From contig CAMLRI010000048.1 of NCBI GenBank assembly GCA_946482385.1, positions 1 to 9,108 of the forward strand: a stretch of 9,108 nucleotides of DNA, written 5' to 3'. Source of the DNA: an uncultured Cellvibrio sp. (GTDB lineage: Bacteria > Pseudomonadota > Gammaproteobacteria > Pseudomonadales > Cellvibrionaceae). Position 1 is the stretch's first letter, and each line of letters begins with the position of its first letter. Positions 6,091 to 9,108 of this stretch are shown here, in pieces. Under the pieces are notes generated by a model. The model was not told the DNA's origin, ran no database searches, and saw only the letters and a list, made by a program, of their open reading frames with translations. The position numbers were made by a program, and so were the translations under genes.

Positions 6091-7779
6091 ATGGCAATCA
6101 TTGGCATAGACCTAGGCACCACCAACAGCAGCTGCGGCATATGGACACCCGAGGGCGTCAAGCTGATCCCCAACCGGTTGGGGGACTACCTCACGCCCTC
6201 GGTAGTGGGCCTGGATGATGCCGGCAACCTGAGCGTGGGGCGGGTCGCCAAAGAGCGGCTGATCAGCCACAGCGACAAAACCGTGGCGGTATTCAAGCGG
6301 CTGATGGGCACCGAGCACAAAATCAACATCGGCAAGCGCTATTTCACCGCCACCGAGCTATCCGCGATCGTACTGCGCTCCCTCAAAGAAGACGCCGAAG
6401 CCTATTTGGGCGAGCCAGTTACCGAAGCGGTCATCAGTGTGCCCGCCTACTTCAACGACAACCAGCGCCACGCCACCAAAATGGCCGGCGAGCTGGCCGG
6501 GTTTAAGGTGGAGCGGCTGATCAACGAACCCACTGCCGCCGCCATCGCCTACGGCCTGCACGAAAAACAGGAGGGCACCTTCCTGATCCTGGATATGGGT
6601 GGCGGCACCTTCGACGTATCCATACTGGAGTTTTTTGAAGGGGTGATGGAAGTACACGCCAGCGCCGGTGACAACTTCCTCGGCGGCGAAGATTTTGTCG
6701 ACGCCATGGTCGACGACCTTCTCAACCAACACAGCCTCAGCCGCCAGGATCTCAGCCCCAGCCAGCTCAACCAGTTGCTGATGCAAATGGAGACCGCCAA
6801 GCGCCGCATCAGCAGCAAGGAACTCAACCCCATCCAACTCAGTGTCGCCGGCAAGGATATTTACTTCCAACCCAGCGAGGACTGGTTTACCAAGGTGGTC
6901 ACCCCCCTGCTGCTGCGCGCCAAGCGCCCCATAGAGCGCGCCCTTAGCGATGCCAATATGGCGCCGCAAGCCATAGACGATGTGGTGCTGGTGGGCGGCG
7001 CCACCCGCATGGGGATCTTCCGCGCCATGATTGGCCGCATGTTTGGCCGCCTGCCCTCCTGCCACCTGGACCCGGATTGCGCCATCGCCATGGGCGCCGC
7101 CATCCAGGCGGGTTTAAAAGCCAAAGACCAGGCCCTCAACGACATAGTGCTCACCGATGTCTGCCCCTACACCCTGGGTACAGATGTGGTTAACGAAAAC
7201 ACCAACCAGGGCGGCTACTTCCTGCCCATTATCGAGCGCAACTCAGTGGTGCCCATCAGCATCACCAAGCGCCTGGTCACCGTGCACGATAACCAAACCC
7301 AGCTCAGTGTGGGCATCTACCAGGGCGAAAACCGTCTGGTGAGCAAAAACGTGTTCCTCGGCAAGGTTTCTATAGATGTGCCCAAGGCGCCCGCCGGCAA
7401 GGAGGGTGTGGATGTGCGCTATTCCTACGATATGAACGGCCTGTTGGAAGTGGATGTGACCGTGATTTCCACCGGCAAAACCATCAACAAGGTTATCGAG
7501 CACGCCCCTGGCGCCCTTAGCCCGGAAGAAATTGAAAAATCGCGGCAAAAACTCGCGGCACTTAAATTCCACCCCCGCGACCAGGAGAGCAACCGCGCCC
7601 TGATTGCCCGCGGCGAGCGGCTTTACGAATCCAGCCTGGGCGACAAGCGCCAGCAAATCGCCCAGCTGCTGGCCGATTTCGACCAGGTGCTGGAGCGGCA
7701 AAATCCCCCGGAAATCGCCAAGGCAGCCGCCCAATTGGCCGATATTTTCCAGCGCCTGGATAGCGAGGAATGGTTCTAA
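6091..7779 (+). CDS. hscC: Hsp70-family chaperone HscC
   Basis: This is a 562-residue DnaK-like ATPase of the specialised HscC (Hsc62) branch; E. coli HscC is about 556 residues. The nucleotide-binding domain (1 to about 350) shows phosphate 1 ([10 protein letters not shown] from residue 5), the catalytic Lys69 (FKRLMG), phosphate 2 ([13 protein letters not shown], Thr173) and the adenosine motif GGATR (302-306). The interdomain linker region is [13 protein letters not shown] at 351, as in HscC rather than the VLLLDV of DnaK. The substrate-binding domain runs to about 500, with a short lid ending at EEWF, much shorter than DnaK's. The phrase [16 protein letters not shown] is shared with E. 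coli HscC. ATG at 6091 is chosen for its AGGA seven bases upstream and because it opens directly on the first ATPase strand. A TTG at 6055 would add 12 residues. The next gene is almost certainly its J-like partner. Confidence 0.95.
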   Translation: MAIIGIDLGTTNSSCGIWTPEGVKLIPNRLGDYLTPSVVGLDDAGNLSVGRVAKERLISHSDKTVAVFKRLMGTEHKINIGKRYFTATELSAIVLRSLKEDAEAYLGEPVTEAVISVPAYFNDNQRHATKMAGELAGFKVERLINEPTAAAIAYGLHEKQEGTFLILDMGGGTFDVSILEFFEGVMEVHASAGDNFLGGEDFVDAMVDDLLNQHSLSRQDLSPSQLNQLLMQMETAKRRISSKELNPIQLSVAGKDIYFQPSEDWFTKVVTPLLLRAKRPIERALSDANMAPQAIDDVVLVGGATRMGIFRAMIGRMFGRLPSCHLDPDCAIAMGAAIQAGLKAKDQALNDIVLTDVCPYTLGTDVVNENTNQGGYFLPIIERNSVVPISITKRLVTVHDNQTQLSVGIYQGENRLVSKNVFLGKVSIDVPKAPAGKEGVDVRYSYDMNGLLEVDVTVISTGKTINKVIEHAPGALSPEEIEKSRQKLAALKFHPRDQESNRALIARGERLYESSLGDKRQQIAQLLADFDQVLERQNPPEIAKAAAQLADIFQRLDSEEWF

Positions 7780-8991
7780 ATGAACATCTGGCACACGCTT
7801 GAGCTGGAAGCCACCAGCGACAGCCGCGAGATCAAGCGCGCCTACGCGCGCAAACTCAAAATAACCCGCCCCGACGAGCAGCCGGAGGCCTTCCAGCAGC
7901 TGCACCATGCCTACAAGGCGGCATTGGATTACGCCGCCTATCAGCAATACCAAGCGCAGCAGGCCAGTGAGGCTGCCGCGCCAGAGACGGAGGCAGTCTT
8001 AGCTGCAGAAGCAAATCCTGCGGATGAATTATTAGCGAACCACAGCGACGCAAACCCGATCGAAGCGGATCAGATCAACGCAACTTGCCCCGACTCAGCT
8101 CCGCTAGAAACGCCGGCGACAGAAACAAGCCCAAGTGAAACCATTAACCCTTATCAAGTCGAAGGGGAAAAGCTCATTGCCCAGGCGCAGGCGCTGCTGG
8201 CGACCAACAGCGATTTTCACGAACCCGAGGCTTGGGAATTTTTAATGCGCTCGCCCTTTATCCTCGACGACCAGTTCAACTGGCGTTTGGGCCTGGGGAT
8301 TTTGCAAGTGATTCAGGAGTACAACGCCGAATACGCCAACCGCCCTATGGCCCTGGTGGGGCGACGGGTGCTCAGCTATCTCGACAGTATTTTTAACTGG
8401 ACGCCCAACCGCTATCACATCTACCGTTTTTTGGATGAAGCAAGCTGTGCCCCCCTGCTCGATCAAATCAGCAACTATGAGCCGCTGCAAGCGGAGCGCA
8501 GTGCGCTGGAAGGTTTGCGCGGCGGCAAACAGGTGAAGCAGGTGCACAGCATCGCCCAACCGCAAACCCTCTACTACGCCAGCCAAATGAAGCGTTTTCT
8601 GGCACTGGTGATTGACGGTTTGGGAATGCTGCTGATTGGTGCCCTCATCGCCGGCGACCTGAGCAGCGCCCAAAATACCGAGCCTGGTAACGCTGGCTCT
8701 ATAGCTGTGATCTTGGCCATGGTGCTGGGCTTTTTCTATTTTTGGTTGTGCGAGTGTTCCAGCACCCAAGCCACCCTGGGCAAATTAGTGATGGGGCTGG
8801 TAGCCACCAACCGGAATTTTGAGCGCATGAGTTACTGGCAGGGTTTTTGGCGCAGCCTGGTGTTCACCCTAAGCCTGCCGCTGAACTACATCACCCTGGC
8901 CATCAATGCCATGATGGGCGATAAGCTGCTGCACGACCGCATCACCAAAACCTATGTGATAGATATGCGCCGCTCGCGGGAAACTGCTTAA
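7780..8991 (+). CDS. Membrane J-like/RDD fusion protein, likely HscC co-chaperone
   Basis: This 403-residue protein begins one base after the hscC stop (TAAATG), with AGGA inside the end of hscC, so translation is probably coupled. Residues 1-50 form a J-like domain: IWHTLELEATSDSREIKRAY, then ARKLKITRPDEQPEAFQQLH. The HPD tripeptide that stimulates Hsp70 ATPase is RPD (30-32) here. An acidic Ala/Glu/Pro linker spans about 60-125, and a middle domain rich in aromatic residues spans about 126-262. An RDD membrane domain fills 266-398: the first helix begins MKRFLALVIDGLGMLLIG, and GKLVMGL and HDRITKTYVI are the family marks, with three membrane segments (about 273-293, 306-325, 358-378). In E. 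coli, HscC works with membrane J-like proteins DjlB and DjlC, which fits this arrangement. The RDD domain may only anchor it, or may be a transporter-like domain; its function is unknown. Confidence 0.85.
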   Translation: MNIWHTLELEATSDSREIKRAYARKLKITRPDEQPEAFQQLHHAYKAALDYAAYQQYQAQQASEAAAPETEAVLAAEANPADELLANHSDANPIEADQINATCPDSAPLETPATETSPSETINPYQVEGEKLIAQAQALLATNSDFHEPEAWEFLMRSPFILDDQFNWRLGLGILQVIQEYNAEYANRPMALVGRRVLSYLDSIFNWTPNRYHIYRFLDEASCAPLLDQISNYEPLQAERSALEGLRGGKQVKQVHSIAQPQTLYYASQMKRFLALVIDGLGMLLIGALIAGDLSSAQNTEPGNAGSIAVILAMVLGFFYFWLCECSSTQATLGKLVMGLVATNRNFERMSYWQGFWRSLVFTLSLPLNYITLAINAMMGDKLLHDRITKTYVIDMRRSRETA

Positions 8992-9020
8992 CAAGCCATC
9001 AAGCACAAGATCAACTCCGC

Positions 9021-9108
9021 AAGGAAAGAATTCCCTTACTCGCAGGACCGAGAGAGGCATGGATGCCGACCTCGAGCCTACAGGGATGTATTCACGGCGT
9101 GTCCTGCG
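9021..9108. repeat. Structured multi-hairpin element, probably a dispersed repeat, cut by the right edge
   Basis: CGCAGGAC (9041-9048) pairs perfectly with GTCCTGCG (9101-9108). Two small hairpins lie inside: GGCAT-GG-ATGCC (9056-9067) and TACA-GGGA-TGTA (9079-9090), the second with a GNRA-type loop. A weaker GGAA/TTCC pairing lies just before, at 9023-9034. The outer arm may continue past the window. No coding frame is convincing here. It starts about 30 bases after the J-like/RDD gene, a usual place for dispersed intergenic repeats. Similar sequences seem familiar from other gammaproteobacteria, but that is memory, not a search. Confidence 0.5.

Noticed and set aside
6358..7065. Long open frame (235 codons) on the - strand inside hscC
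   Set aside because: It is antisense to strongly conserved HscC coding, has a low-complexity Ala/Gly/His/Gln-rich translation and matches no family; it reflects GC-biased third positions.
7243..7953. Open frame of 236 codons on the - strand across the hscC/J-like junction
   Set aside because: It is antisense to two well-supported genes and has no recognisable domain.

Overview
The window looks like chromosomal DNA of a flagellated, Gram-negative gammaproteobacterium. The closest impression is Cellvibrio and its relatives (Cellvibrionaceae). This is inferred from protein style: a YfbK-type VWA protein, proton-type MotA/MotB, HscC, and GC-moderate coding with SD-led genes. No rRNA or other marker gene is present to prove it. 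No tRNA, rRNA, CRISPR array, insertion sequence or phage gene was seen. Gene density is high and no gene-free stretch exceeds 300 bases.

Layout, left to right. (1) The 3' part of a membrane-anchored VWA/YfbK-family gene on the + strand, cut by the left edge and closed by a strong hairpin terminator. (2) A VIT1/CCC1-family Fe/Mn transporter gene (+), which ends tail-to-tail with (3) a DUF1993 gene (-); the two stop codons share the bases TTAA. (4) A small secreted protein gene (-) with a cleavable signal peptide and an Hcp-like N-terminal motif, with hairpin terminators on both sides. (5) The motA-motB flagellar stator operon (-), in which motB carries an apparent single-base deletion near its 5' end. 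(6) A 256-bp divergent control region holding a good sigma-70-like motA promoter, leader hairpins and a perfect 10-bp inverted repeat. (7) A two-gene + strand operon: hscC (specialised Hsp70) and a membrane J-like/RDD protein starting directly after the hscC stop. (8) A structured, probably dispersed repeat running off the right edge.

How the genes work together. MotA and MotB form the ion channel that drives the flagellar motor. Every functional MotA residue checked (Arg90, Glu98, Pro173, Pro222) falls at the same number as in E. coli. With the missing base restored, the MotB channel Asp also falls at residue 32, as in E. coli. HscC and the following gene look like a dedicated chaperone pair: a DnaK-like ATPase and a membrane-anchored J-like partner in which the usual HPD is RPD. 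The other genes are individually regulated accessory functions (metal transport, a DinB-like protein of unknown role, a secreted protein, a VWA protein).

The points most worth a second look are the motB frameshift, the HscC/J-RDD module, the TonB-box-like segment inside the VWA protein, the 10-bp inverted repeat between motA and hscC, and the multi-hairpin repeat at the right edge.
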